Positions 18,228-27,523 are shown, counted from the stretch's first letter. The stretch: 64,000 bases of DNA from an uncultured Saprospiraceae bacterium (GCA_905480605.1 CAJQRD010000072.1:1-64000), one strand, 5' to 3'. Notes: a model not told the origin generated them from the sequence alone. Numbers and translations are program-made.

Positions 18228-18744
18228 TCGACCTATTTATAACCATTGACAAATAACCCCACACATAGCAACCAGTGTAACCAACCAGTGTAACCAACCA
18301 ATATCCCAGGTGTATAAAAATATATTTTGCGCCTCTTCTTTCAAATAATGCATTGATACCAATAAAAGGCAAAGCCAATAAGATTGTTGCAAATACGCCA
18401 TGAACAGCACCATGTCCAAAACTACGATGTCTCGTTCCATACTTGTCCATCAGTTCAGTATACATTGTATTGATTTCAGATCCTTCAACAGCAAAACTAG
18501 GATCAGTTGCGAATAACTGCATGATACCATTTTGATGAATAGTCAAGCCCGAAAGACCTAAAGCCAGTAGAATACTAAAAACAAAAGTAAGCCCAAAAGT
18601 TAAAGCTAAATTAACACCAATAAAATCTTCTTCAGTCTTACCGATAGCATTCATCCAAGCTGTTCCAAACAATCTAGGATTATACCAAATTGAACCAACC
18701 AGCAAAGGAATTACAGCTGCACCAAGTATTACTAAATAATTCAT
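18214..18744 (-). CDS. DUF1761-family membrane protein
   Basis: A 176-aa inner-membrane protein with about four hydrophobic helices. The family landmark IWYNPRLFGTAWM (about residues 19-31) follows the first helix, and a second soluble loop carries KYGTRHRSFGHGAVHGVF. Function is unknown. It is the first gene of a two-gene unit with the SEC-C protein, overlapping it by 14 nt. Confidence 0.8.
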   Translation of the reverse strand: MNYLVILGAAVIPLLVGSIWYNPRLFGTAWMNAIGKTEEDFIGVNLALTFGLTFVFSILLALGLSGLTIHQNGIMQLFATDPSFAVEGSEINTMYTELMDKYGTRHRSFGHGAVHGVFATILLALPFIGINALFERRGAKYIFIHLGYWLVTLVGYTGCYVWGYLSMVINRSIEYI

Positions 18745-19136
18745 AATTATATTATATGATGTTAGTTAATTAGAGTTTTAATTAAAAACTTCAGTCTAAT
18801 ATAACACTGATTTTTTACAATAAACTATAAATATCACTTTCGATCTACTGAATTGATTTAATAATCAAAATGTCAAATATTTTGCATGTCATTGCCTATC
18901 AACCTAAATAAAAATATTAGATACTTAGTTTCTAAAATCACTTCCTACAAAAAATAGACGATTCAGGTTGAAATAATTTGACTTATAAAGACGCTATTGT
19001 TAGTCGGTATCGCGCCATAGGTTTTGAAAGTGGTTGGATCATTTAAAATTTTAAATGAAAAATATTCAACTTAAACCAACAAACCACCAATAACCTAACG
19101 TCTAGGTAGTTATAAGTAATCAAATAAAAAAAAACG
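18745..19136. other. 392-nt intergenic region between divergent genes
   Basis: This separates the DUF1761 gene (minus) from the envelope operon (plus), so promoters in both directions are expected here. Apart from the AT-rich palindrome at 19039-19058 I see no gene, RNA or repeat. No clear TAnnTTTG box was found close to the 19137 start. Confidence 0.6.
19039..19058. promoter_or_regulatory. 20-bp AT-rich perfect palindrome upstream of the envelope operon
   Basis: A perfect inverted repeat built on CATTTAAAA/TTTTAAATG, about 80 nt upstream of the first gene (19137). It could be an operator. Such AT-rich palindromes also arise by chance in this base composition. Confidence 0.3.
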
Positions 19137-20417
19137 ATGAAAAATAACAATCTAGTCAATCAATTATGGGTATTAGTCGCCTTAATCTGTATTTCATTAA
19201 CATCATGCCTCAAAGATGATTGCTCTGAAGTGCGGTCATTTGTTGAGTTTGAACAAGTTTATGTACAACCTGTGGAGTTTAGAGTGGATATAAAGACAGT
19301 AGAAGCTCGACCAATGGAAGAAACTGGTAAAATCTATTTCTACAACAACTACATTTTTATTAATGAGCAATACGAAGGAGTTCACGTGATTGACAATACC
19401 AATCCTGCGAGTCCACAAAATATTGCATTTATTGATATCCCCGGCAACTTGGATATTGCGATCAAAGGAAATATTATGTATGCTGATAATTACGCTGATC
19501 TATTAACGATCGATATTTCTGATATGCAAAACCCAAACCTTACATGCAGAGATGAAGAAGTGTTCAATTATCATTTTAATAATAATCTAGGATACTTTAT
19601 TTACAACAAGCCACTTGATAGAAAAATATCAATTGATTGTAATGATCCTAACTTCGGCGACCAATTTTTTCAAAGAGGCGGAGGATTTTTCCTTGAGGAT
19701 TTGAATGCGAATGCAGGTACAAATGTTGACAATAATGGCAATGCTGTTGAAACAGGTCAAGGTGGCTCATTGGCAAGATTTTCACTTATTAATGAATACC
19801 TATATGTCATTAGCGAAAGTAGGTTAACTGCTTACAACTTGTCTAATCCAACGAAACCATCAGAGACTCAAACCACAGATATCAGTTGGGGAATAGAAAC
19901 ACTCTTTCCATACAAAGACAACTTATTTATTGGTGCAAATGATGGCATGTACATATACAGTCTTTCAAATCCTGAAGTTCCAGCTTACGTTTCAAAATTT
20001 CAACATGCAAGAGCTTGTGACCCAGTAGTCGTAAAAGACGATATCGCTTATGTCACATTAAGAAATGGAACAAGGTGTCAAAACTTCATCAATCAATTGG
20101 ATATAATAGATGTGAAAGACGTCACCAATCCTCGTTTAATCGTTTCCTTCGATATGGAACACCCTCATGGTCTTGCAGTAAGAGATAACAATCTTTACTT
20201 GTGCGAAGGGGAGCATGGCCTAAAAGTTTTTGAAACAGATGACATTGAAAAACTATCGGATAATAAAATTGATCACATCAAAAACATGAATGCCAAGGAT
20301 GCTATATCGTTAGCTAAAGATCATCTCCTGGTTATTGGTGATGGTGGATTGTATCAATATGATACAAGTGATCCGTCTGATGTAAAAGAAATTAGTTACT
20401 TATCAGTTACAAAATAA
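19137..20417 (+). CDS. LVIVD-repeat surface lipoprotein
   Basis: A 426-aa lipoprotein. The signal peptide ends in a lipobox, LTSC, with the acceptor at about C25. The next residues, L-K-D-D, fit the X-K-(D/E)2 lipoprotein surface-export signal described in Capnocytophaga, so the protein is probably displayed outside. The body holds LVIVD-type beta-propeller repeats, for example GVHVIDNTNPASPQNIAFI, LLTIDISDMQNPN, LTAYNLSNPTKPSET, MYIYSLSNPEVPAYV and LDIIDVKDVTNPRLI. The ligand is unknown. It leads a five-gene plus-strand operon; the next gene starts 6 nt downstream. Confidence 0.85.
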   Translation: MKNNNLVNQLWVLVALICISLTSCLKDDCSEVRSFVEFEQVYVQPVEFRVDIKTVEARPMEETGKIYFYNNYIFINEQYEGVHVIDNTNPASPQNIAFIDIPGNLDIAIKGNIMYADNYADLLTIDISDMQNPNLTCRDEEVFNYHFNNNLGYFIYNKPLDRKISIDCNDPNFGDQFFQRGGGFFLEDLNANAGTNVDNNGNAVETGQGGSLARFSLINEYLYVISESRLTAYNLSNPTKPSETQTTDISWGIETLFPYKDNLFIGANDGMYIYSLSNPEVPAYVSKFQHARACDPVVVKDDIAYVTLRNGTRCQNFINQLDIIDVKDVTNPRLIVSFDMEHPHGLAVRDNNLYLCEGEHGLKVFETDDIEKLSDNKIDHIKNMNAKDAISLAKDHLLVIGDGGLYQYDTSDPSDVKEISYLSVTK

Positions 20418-20423
20418 TACGTC

Positions 20424-21191
20424 ATGCAAAATTTAATGACAATTTTAGCCTTAGGTTTATGTTTAATTTTAGGTCCCTCGCTACAAGCTCAAGATGAGGG
20501 ATCTATAACTAAATCAGAAGCCATTGTATATTTAAAAGGAGGCACAAAAGTTAGAGGAGAAATTAAAGAGTGGAAATATGATGAGTACATTGTACTCATT
20601 ATGCCATGGGGAGGTGAGTTAAGATTTACAAAAAATCAGATAAAGAATGTTGTGCAAATTGGTGCATTAGAGAAACAAAGTTCCATCTACAATTTTAAAG
20701 AAAAAGGAATGTACATTACGGCCAAAGTACAACTAATCTCAGGCAATGAAGGTGCAAGAGCGAAAGGCGTATTTGGCATTGGATTTTCGGGATCTGTTGG
20801 ACATCGATTTAATCGTTTTCTTGGCGTAGGAGGTGGAATTGGATATGACAAATACATCTGGGCTTCTGGTGAAAATTTATTTCCTGTATTTGCTGAAGTA
20901 AATGGTTTCTTAACGCCAACGAACACATCATTATTCTACAACCTACAAGTGGGTTATAGTTTTGCTCAAGCCAATGATGCCTACTTATTAACAGATGCTA
21001 AAGGCGGACTTCTCGTTTATCCATCTGTAGGAATTCGATTCGGAAAAGAAGATACTAAAATGACATTAGATATTGGGTATAAATTCCAAAACGCGACGTT
21101 TACCTATGAAGATATTTGGACAAGAACCACCAATTCAGAGCAGGATTTACTGTTTAAAAGACTTTCTCTTAGAATTGGAATATATTTATAG
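20424..21191 (+). CDS. Putative outer-membrane beta-barrel protein
   Basis: A 255-aa protein with a cleavable signal peptide (MQNLMTILALGLCLILGPSLQAQ). A short N-terminal beta region (EAIVYLKGGTKVRGEIKEW to LRFTKNQIKNVVQ) resembles an Sm-like or small beta-sandwich module. The rest shows alternating hydrophobic strands such as KGVFGIGFSGSVGHRFNRF, FLGVGGGIGYD, FYNLQVGYSFAQ and LLVYPSVGIRFG, typical of a small outer-membrane barrel. It lies 6 nt after the LVIVD lipoprotein and 20 nt before the sigma factor. No family name is recognised. Confidence 0.75.
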   Translation: MQNLMTILALGLCLILGPSLQAQDEGSITKSEAIVYLKGGTKVRGEIKEWKYDEYIVLIMPWGGELRFTKNQIKNVVQIGALEKQSSIYNFKEKGMYITAKVQLISGNEGARAKGVFGIGFSGSVGHRFNRFLGVGGGIGYDKYIWASGENLFPVFAEVNGFLTPTNTSLFYNLQVGYSFAQANDAYLLTDAKGGLLVYPSVGIRFGKEDTKMTLDIGYKFQNATFTYEDIWTRTTNSEQDLLFKRLSLRIGIYL

Positions 21192-21211
21192 TCAAAACCT
21201 AATAAATCTAA

Positions 21212-21787
21212 TTGAGCAAAAAAATAACATATAGTAATATTGATTGGGAAGATGTCCGCAAGGGCTGTGCTGAGAACAAGCGTAAATCTCAAGAAATACT
21301 ATACCGTCATTTTTTTCCAATTATGGAACGCATGGTTATGCGATATACTCAAGATGATGATCAAATAATTGACATACTGAATAATGGATTTTTAAAAGTA
21401 TTTCAAAAAATTGAGAAGTTTGAAAATAAAGGGTCATTTGAAGGATGGATTAGAAGAATAGTTTATCACTCCGTTAGTGATTATTTTAGAAAAAGTGCTA
21501 AAGATCTGAAGTTTCTAATCTATCAAGATGAATTTAAAAAGGAACCCAGTGAGATATCAAATCACAAATTGTATTATCAAGATTTAATGCAATTGGTAAA
21601 TCAACTTCCAGAGAAACATATGCGCGTTTTTCATTTGTTTTCTATCGAAGGATTTAGCCATAAGGAAATATCAAATCAATTGACCATGAAAGAAAGCACT
21701 TGCAGGTGGTATCTCACAGAAGCGCGAAAAATTTTACAAAAAGAATACTCCAAGTTATTTCAAAAAGGATTAAATGAAGCAGGATAA
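21212..21787 (+). CDS. ECF-type RNA polymerase sigma factor
   Basis: A 191-aa sigma-70 family factor with regions 2 and 4 only. Region 2 spans about residues 20-90 (ILYRHFFPIMERMVMRYTQD, NNGFLKVFQKIEKFENKGSF, EGWIRRIVYHSVSDYFR). Region 4 spans about 115-175 (LVNQLPEKHMRVFHLFSIEG, FSHKEISNQLTMKESTCRWY). The start is TTG at 21212; the next ATG would cut into region 2. Its last codons overlap the following gene by 14 nt, or abut it if that gene starts at its second ATG. ECF factors are usually held by an anti-sigma encoded next door, and here the only candidate is the unusual downstream protein. Confidence 0.92.
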   Translation: MSKKITYSNIDWEDVRKGCAENKRKSQEILYRHFFPIMERMVMRYTQDDDQIIDILNNGFLKVFQKIEKFENKGSFEGWIRRIVYHSVSDYFRKSAKDLKFLIYQDEFKKEPSEISNHKLYYQDLMQLVNQLPEKHMRVFHLFSIEGFSHKEISNQLTMKESTCRWYLTEARKILQKEYSKLFQKGLNEAG

Positions 21788-23225
21788 AAATATGGAAAGG
21801 ATTGACAATGGTTGGCAAGCAATGAATACCTTGCTGGACGAAAAGATGCCTCAGAAAAAGAGAAGCAGAAAATTTATATTCTTCTGGCTGTTGCTAGCAA
21901 TTGGGTTGCTTGGATCTAAAATGATATATGACAATTTCATCAAAACACATAACGTCAATATAAAGAAAGAAAACTTTCAAATAGTCACAAATTCTATTAA
22001 TAATGTTCCTTCTAAAAAAATAGAGGAAAGTTCTAATTTCAAAACTACTTCTAAACCTCTAGATGCTTCTAATTCTGAAATTAAGTCTGTAACGGGAGAA
22101 CATTTACAAAGTAGCACTAAAGATAAATCAAAAACAAAGTCCATAAATATAAAATCCATTTCATCAATAATAGAAAACAATAAAAAAGTAAGTTCAAAAG
22201 AAGAAATAGAATCAAAAAATAACACTAAAACAAGTACACCTGTAACCAAAACACAAAGCAAAAAAGAAATTAAAGCTGTTGATCAAAATACAGGAAACAA
22301 AAAAAATGTTGATATAGAAAGAATTATTCAAAACAATAAGAATGAGAAGTCTTTTGCAAATTTTGATCAAGATTTGCAATTAAACGACGGCAACATCCCA
22401 GCAAAAAATATTGTTACGACTGAAGATAATTTAGTATCTCAAAAACTTATAAGAAGGAATGAAATTAAAGGTTTAGGCCTACTACCTTCTATAATCATTG
22501 CAAACAAATTAGATTACGATTATCCAGAAATAACAGTTACAAATGACAGATTAATTAAGCCAGTAAAAAGAAGAATAACAAATAATTTCAATTTAAATTA
22601 TGGTTTAAAAACATCTGGAACATATTTGACTAATATTAAGGCTTATGGTGTATCTACTGGTGTATTTGTAGAATTTAATAAAAACGAAAAATGGGGAATA
22701 GGATTTGAATTCATGAGCTCCTTTGTAACAAGGGCAAATAATTCATCCGACGCTCTTAGAAATGAATTGAATGCTGAGTCATTAGACACGCCAGTTGGAA
22801 TGGAAGATAATGAATTTCTAGACTCTCAGGTGTTAGCAGATTATGACAGAAGCAAGATTATAAATGCATATACTACAAATTTCAATTCAATTGGTCTAAA
22901 CCTGTACTCTTTCTTTAACATCAAAAATCGACTAAGAGTATCACTTGGATTAGGATTGGAACAATTTTCTGGAGTTAAATCATTAAACAATGTTTATCTC
23001 TTGAATCAAGATTTAAGTCTTAATTCTTATGATCCTACACTAAGTACATATTTATTCTCCTATTCAAAAATCATAGCCAATGCCAATATTGGTTTAAGTT
23101 ATTCGATTTCAAATAAAATGAATGTATTTGCTCAGTACAATTATGGCTTAGCAAATTTAGTTGAAGAAATAGATTTAGAAATAAAAACAAACCGTGTTAA
23201 TCTTGGGTTAAGGTATACCTTTTAA
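21774..23225 (+). CDS. Membrane-anchored protein with linker and C-terminal outer-membrane-type barrel, possible anti-sigma
   Basis: A 483-aa protein of unusual build. A short charged N-terminus (about 1-32, containing MERIDNGWQAMNTLLDEKMP) has no signal peptide and precedes one transmembrane helix (about 33-52, FIFFWLLLAIGLLGSKM). A low-complexity Lys/Ser/Asn-rich linker follows (about 55-230). The C-terminal ~220 residues have barrel-like strands (NNFNLNYGLKTSG, GVFVEFNKNEKWGIGFEF, LRVSLGLGLEQFSG, MNVFAQYNYGLANL) and end in RVNLGLRYTF, with a terminal Phe as in outer-membrane proteins. I infer a span from cytoplasm to outer membrane, with the N-terminus possibly gripping the sigma factor. 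An alternative start at the ATG at 21792 would remove the overlap. Confidence 0.7.
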   Translation: MKQDKNMERIDNGWQAMNTLLDEKMPQKKRSRKFIFFWLLLAIGLLGSKMIYDNFIKTHNVNIKKENFQIVTNSINNVPSKKIEESSNFKTTSKPLDASNSEIKSVTGEHLQSSTKDKSKTKSINIKSISSIIENNKKVSSKEEIESKNNTKTSTPVTKTQSKKEIKAVDQNTGNKKNVDIERIIQNNKNEKSFANFDQDLQLNDGNIPAKNIVTTEDNLVSQKLIRRNEIKGLGLLPSIIIANKLDYDYPEITVTNDRLIKPVKRRITNNFNLNYGLKTSGTYLTNIKAYGVSTGVFVEFNKNEKWGIGFEFMSSFVTRANNSSDALRNELNAESLDTPVGMEDNEFLDSQVLADYDRSKIINAYTTNFNSIGLNLYSFFNIKNRLRVSLGLGLEQFSGVKSLNNVYLLNQDLSLNSYDPTLSTYLFSYSKIIANANIGLSYSISNKMNVFAQYNYGLANLVEEIDLEIKTNRVNLGLRYTF

Positions 23226-23236
23226 TTAATACACTT

Positions 23237-23944
23237 ATGAAAGCACTTACCCATATTATAAGTCTATTTATTTTAGTGGCGATCTTGTCTTGCTCAAAGA
23301 ATGAAGAGCCATGGACCCCTGGTCAAGAAAACAAATTGGTAAGTTTTGATGATTTAAAAGTTGGCGATAAGTTTCAATACTCATTGTTTGTTGGTGAATC
23401 ATATTTTGACGCTGGGAATCATAATTTCGAATATAAAGATGACTATCTTAATATTGAGGTTGTAGAAAAAATCCCCAATGGATTCAGAGTAAAAGAATGG
23501 ATAGATCAATCATCAAATATGTTTTCCAGTAGTGAAAATTATTACTACAAGGATATGGACACAGTCTACCTCAATAACTGGATTCTCAAAAACGATAAAA
23601 TTGTAGTAGAGCCAATAATTGAAGAATATCTTTACAGTCATTTATTCATAGATGGATACAAAACAATAGAGCTGCCATTAAATAGATTTAATGGTGAAGA
23701 AGTAGAAATAACAAGTTGGAAAACGGACAAAGGCTTTAGTGAAAGTAATTCAGATTTCTTTGTAACCAATTTTAAGTTATTTGAATTTACATATCCACAT
23801 TTAAACGTAGTGGTTAGAGATGAACCAATGGCTGCAGACGGTAATGGTAATACTTACATTTACAGTAGGGAGGCTGGTTTTGTGCGTGCTGTCACTTATT
23901 CAGCTTGGACTGGGAAAGGTTTGGGTTGGGATAGGGTTAAGTAA
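23237..23944 (+). CDS. Lipoprotein of unknown function
   Basis: A 235-aa lipoprotein. The signal peptide ends in ILSC (acceptor about C20), followed by S-K-N-E-E, close to the K-(D/E)2 surface-export pattern. The rest is a soluble, probably beta-rich domain (VGDKFQYSLFVGESYFD, GFRVKEWIDQSSNM, EAGFVRAVTYSAWTGKGLGW). No family is recognised. It is last in the five-gene envelope operon, 11 nt after the barrel protein. Confidence 0.75.
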   Translation: MKALTHIISLFILVAILSCSKNEEPWTPGQENKLVSFDDLKVGDKFQYSLFVGESYFDAGNHNFEYKDDYLNIEVVEKIPNGFRVKEWIDQSSNMFSSSENYYYKDMDTVYLNNWILKNDKIVVEPIIEEYLYSHLFIDGYKTIELPLNRFNGEEVEITSWKTDKGFSESNSDFFVTNFKLFEFTYPHLNVVVRDEPMAADGNGNTYIYSREAGFVRAVTYSAWTGKGLGWDRVK

Positions 23945-24031
23945 TATATCTTCTCTTCAGATTAGAAAACATGAGATTTCGTTTAATATAAGATTGGGAG
24001 ACATGATCAACTTCGCCTAGGCCTCAGAGAT

Positions 24032-24667
24032 CTATGGGATATCCAAAAATTTATGTGTCTGCACACTTAATTTAAATTGAGGATGTTGCTTGCAAAACTT
24101 AATCGCCAACTTGATGTTTTCTTCTTGACATTCATTATCCATAGGTTGGATATACAAGTGCTCAAAGTCCCAGTCAATATAATCTAATGGTTCAATACCT
24201 TCCTGGGGAAATACTATTTTTAATTCTTGACCTTTGGTTACTGCAATATCAGTATTGGCTTTAGGGCTTACACAAATCCAATCTATTCCCTTTGGCAATT
24301 CGATAGTTCCGTTTGTTTCAATTGCAATTTCAGCATCATAATCTTTTAGGACAGATATCAAATTATCATCCAATTGCAATGCAGGTTCACCACCTGTGAA
24401 AACAATAAATGGAGAAGTGTCTAAAGGCCACAATTCCATTATCTTATCCACAAGTGAATATGCAGAATATCTGCCACCATTTAAACCATCAATTCCCCAA
24501 AAATCAGTATCACAAAACTTACATATCGCATTGTGTCGGTCCTCTTCCCTACCCGACCATAAGTTACATCCTGCAAAACGGCAAAATATTGCAGGACGAC
24601 CAGTATGAAAAGCTTCGCCTTGCAATGTGTAGTATATTTCCTTTATGCTGTAATTTCCTTTAGCCAT
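24032..24667 (-). CDS. queE: 7-carboxy-7-deazaguanine synthase
   Basis: A 211-aa radical SAM enzyme making 7-carboxy-7-deazaguanine, the queuosine/preQ0 precursor. The N-terminus YSIKEIYYTLQGEAFHTGRP is typical. The cluster motif is C34-x14-C49-x2-C52, the long-spaced form seen in some QueE enzymes rather than the classic CxxxCxxC. Also present are FVFTGGEPALQLD-type residues (FIVFTGGEPALQ), IAIETNGTIELP and CVSPKANTD. The other que genes are not in this window. It is convergent with the envelope operon. Confidence 0.92.
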   Translation of the reverse strand: MAKGNYSIKEIYYTLQGEAFHTGRPAIFCRFAGCNLWSGREEDRHNAICKFCDTDFWGIDGLNGGRYSAYSLVDKIMELWPLDTSPFIVFTGGEPALQLDDNLISVLKDYDAEIAIETNGTIELPKGIDWICVSPKANTDIAVTKGQELKIVFPQEGIEPLDYIDWDFEHLYIQPMDNECQEENIKLAIKFCKQHPQFKLSVQTHKFLDIP

Positions 24668-24814
24668 TCAATTGCGAAAGTAAGGTATATAAAAGTTAAA
24701 TGAAAGTATTATGTATTATCTCACAGAGTTATGCAATGTCTTTAGGTGGTCAACATAGGAATATCTGCATACACTAGGGGCATAAGTATCTTTTTAAGAA
24801 AAGAGGCTACCAAA

Positions 24815-25453
24815 CTAGTTTATCCTATCGCCTTGAAAAAGGAAGCCACATTGAGTGGTTATCGTATCACGCCAACTTATATTGACTTCTCCATTATTGG
24901 TTTTGACAAACAAGCCAGCATACCAAAGCGAATCCAGGCAATCATTTACACAAAAATTTATATCATTAAAACCATCAGAAATATATCTTCCAGTTGTTGT
25001 TTCAACTTCATTTACTCCATTCCAATCACGATCAACAATTAACTCATAGCTTCCAACTGAATCTATCTCCATTGTTACTATATTATAAATAGCATTGTCG
25101 CAATTAACCAAGTCTGTCAGGCAATCAATAGTTGAATCCAATCTTATTGAATCCACCCTAAAGAAAAAACTTAATACGCCTAAGCTGTCGAAAGTATCAA
25201 CTCTTGTAACATGTCTAAATGTATCAATTAAAGTATCGCAACTTGTAATTACAGTATCACAATTAAATAAATAAACACTGTCTGAATTGTTGAGATCTAC
25301 AGAAACATTGAGGTTGGGGTTAAGGCAATCTGCTATCTCATAATTGAAAGCACTATATTTCCCTGCTAAAAATGAAGGTGGCAATTCCTTAGTACATGAA
25401 TATGCCAGCATTGAAAGCATGATCACCCAAAAAAGTATATTTTCAATTTTCAT
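24815..25453 (-). CDS. Lipoprotein of unknown function
   Basis: A 212-aa protein with a signal peptide ending in AYSC (acceptor about C20), followed by T-K-E. The mature part is acidic, rich in Asp, Thr and Cys (CDTVITSCDTLIDTFRHVTR, CLTDLVNCDNAIYNI) and probably beta-rich. No family is recognised. It stands alone, separated from the nqr operon by the hairpin at 25506-25539. Confidence 0.65.
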   Translation of the reverse strand: MKIENILFWVIMLSMLAYSCTKELPPSFLAGKYSAFNYEIADCLNPNLNVSVDLNNSDSVYLFNCDTVITSCDTLIDTFRHVTRVDTFDSLGVLSFFFRVDSIRLDSTIDCLTDLVNCDNAIYNIVTMEIDSVGSYELIVDRDWNGVNEVETTTGRYISDGFNDINFCVNDCLDSLWYAGLFVKTNNGEVNISWRDTITTQCGFLFQGDRIN

Positions 25454-25505
25454 AATTTAAAACACTTAAAATCTTGATGAAGATATTCTATATTCTTTAA
25501 AACGC

Positions 25506-25539
25506 AAAAAGTTGCTATTTCTACAAACAGCAACTTTTT
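25506..25539. terminator. Terminator at the end of the nqr operon
   Basis: An 11-bp inverted repeat, AAAAAGTTGCT and AGCAACTTTTT, with a 12-nt loop, 21 nt past the nqrF stop. The A/T ends make it usable on both strands, but only the minus strand has an upstream gene needing it. Confidence 0.7.
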
Positions 25540-25560
25540 ACTTATGGTTTTTATTGTCTT

Positions 25561-26886
25561 TTATCCACCAAAATCATCAAATGCGATGTTTTCTTCTGGA
25601 ACACCCAATTCATCTAATGCTTTAATTACAGAAGCATTCATCGCTGGAGGTCCACAGAAGTAGTATTCTACTTCTTCAGGCTCCGGATGTTTTGCCAAGT
25701 ATTCTTTTACACAAACTGGCATGATAAATCCCTGGAACCCATCTCCTGGAGCATCAATGTCATCTTTAACTTTCCAGTTGTCCTCAGGCAATGGATTATC
25801 TAATGAAACATAGAAATTGAAATTAGGGAACTCCTTTTCTATTTCTCTAAACTCATCTATGTAGAATAATTCTCTTTTTGTTCTGCCACCGTACCAAAAA
25901 GATACTTTTCTATCTTTTACTTTTTCAGTGTGGAACATATGGAAAAGGTGAGATCTCAAAGGTGCCATTCCAGCTCCTCCACCAATGTATACCATTTCTT
26001 TTTTAGTCTCTTTGATAAAGAATTCACCATAAGGACCAGAAACCACACATTTGTCACCCGGCTTTAAGCCAAATACATAAGAAGAACAAACACCAGGATT
26101 GACATCAGCCCAACTATTTTTAGCTCTATCCCAAGGCGGTGTTGCTATACGGATATTTAGCTTAACGATGTTACCTTCTGCTGGGTGATTCGCCATTGAA
26201 TAGGCTCTAAATTGAGTATCTTCATTAACCATTTTAAGATCCCATAAGTTGAATTTATCCCATTCAGATTGGAATTTATCAGGAGTATCATGGTGATCAG
26301 GATGTGCTGTAATATCCATATCCTTGAAAGGAATAACTACTTCTGGAACATCAATTTGAATATATCCTCCAGCATTGAAATCAAGTGCTTCGCCTTCTGG
26401 CAATTTAACAACAAATTCCTTTATAAATGATGCCACATTATAATTGGCAACAACTTCACATTCCCATTTTTTTATACCAAAAACTTCTTCAGGAACATGA
26501 ACTTCCATGTCTTCTCTTACTTTCACTTGACAAGCCAAACGTTTCCCTTCAGCAGCTTCTTTTCTTGTTAAGTGGTTCATCTCAGTCGGCAATACTTCAC
26601 CACCACCTTTATGAACGTGACACTCACACATTGCACAAGTTCCACCTCCGCCACAAGCAGAAGGTAAAAATAAGTTTGACTCAGACAATGCAGTTAGTAA
26701 GTTAGCACCTGGCTGTACTTCCAAAGGATTTGCGGTATCACCATTTACAATGATAGTTACATTACCCTGAGGAACCAATTGCTTCCTTGCATAAATCAAC
26801 ATCATTGACAAAAGTAAAATTACTCCACTGAACACGAGTAATGCCCATAAGATCGGCATGAATTCCATTAAAATGATAATTGTCAT
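25561..26886 (-). CDS. nqrF: Na+-translocating NADH:quinone reductase subunit F
   Basis: NqrF takes electrons from NADH into the NQR complex. The 441-aa protein has one N-terminal membrane helix (about 10-32). A 2Fe-2S ferredoxin domain follows with C78, C84, C87 and C119 as likely ligands. Then come a flavin domain with RAYSMANHP and an NADH-binding domain with YIGGGAGMAPLRSHLF and a C-terminal FCGPPAMNASV. The final FDDFGG is the usual NqrF end. It is last of the six genes, 25 nt after nqrE. Confidence 0.96.
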   Translation of the reverse strand: MTIIILMEFMPILWALLVFSGVILLLSMMLIYARKQLVPQGNVTIIVNGDTANPLEVQPGANLLTALSESNLFLPSACGGGGTCAMCECHVHKGGGEVLPTEMNHLTRKEAAEGKRLACQVKVREDMEVHVPEEVFGIKKWECEVVANYNVASFIKEFVVKLPEGEALDFNAGGYIQIDVPEVVIPFKDMDITAHPDHHDTPDKFQSEWDKFNLWDLKMVNEDTQFRAYSMANHPAEGNIVKLNIRIATPPWDRAKNSWADVNPGVCSSYVFGLKPGDKCVVSGPYGEFFIKETKKEMVYIGGGAGMAPLRSHLFHMFHTEKVKDRKVSFWYGGRTKRELFYIDEFREIEKEFPNFNFYVSLDNPLPEDNWKVKDDIDAPGDGFQGFIMPVCVKEYLAKHPEPEEVEYYFCGPPAMNASVIKALDELGVPEENIAFDDFGG

Positions 26887-26911
26887 ATTCGTATATATCT
26901 TTTAATATTTA

Positions 26912-27511
26912 TTAAAATGCTCCTGGATCAATACCCATAAGACCCATAAATGCCATACCCATTAAGCCTGTCAATAAGAAGGCCATCCCTAATCCACGCA
27001 AAGCAGGTGGAACGTCAGAATATTTCATTTTTTCTCTGATTGCTGCAATTGCAATTATAGCCAAGAACCAACCAAATCCACCACCTAAACCGAAGGCTAC
27101 AGATTCGCTAAAGTTGTATTCTTTGGATACCATAAATAATGATCCCCCTAAGATTGCACAGTTTACTGTGATTAAAGGCAAGAAGATACCCAATGAGTTG
27201 TACAATGATGGAGAGTATTTCTCAACAACCATCTCAACCAATTGAACCATTGATGCGATAACCGCAATAAAAAGGATGAATCTCAAAAATGTCAAATCAG
27301 TATGGAATAATCCACCTTCACTTAACAAAAATTCGTTGATCACCCAGTTTATTGGCATTGTGATTCCCAGTACAAATATTACTGCCAATCCTAAACCAAA
27401 TGCTGTTTTTACAGTTTTAGAAACTGCTAAATATGAACACATTCCTAAAAAGTAGGCCAAAGCCAAATTTTCTATGAATGCTGATTTTATAAATATATTT
27501 ACTAATTCCAT
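26912..27511 (-). CDS. nqrE: Na+-translocating NADH:quinone reductase subunit E
   Basis: A 199-aa integral membrane subunit with six helices, paired with NqrD as inverted-topology partners around the inter-subunit Fe site. Landmarks are [20 protein letters not shown], which carries the conserved cysteine, and [20 protein letters not shown]. It starts 12 nt after nqrD. Confidence 0.96.
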   Translation of the reverse strand: MELVNIFIKSAFIENLALAYFLGMCSYLAVSKTVKTAFGLGLAVIFVLGITMPINWVINEFLLSEGGLFHTDLTFLRFILFIAVIASMVQLVEMVVEKYSPSLYNSLGIFLPLITVNCAILGGSLFMVSKEYNFSESVAFGLGGGFGWFLAIIAIAAIREKMKYSDVPPALRGLGMAFLLTGLMGMAFMGLMGIDPGAF

Positions 27512-27523
27512 TTTAAATATTAT

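Noticed and set aside
24746-25042. Plus-strand open frame between queE and nqr
   Set aside because: It lies opposite the 212-aa lipoprotein gene, which has a signal peptide and lipobox; the plus-strand product has no protein-like features.
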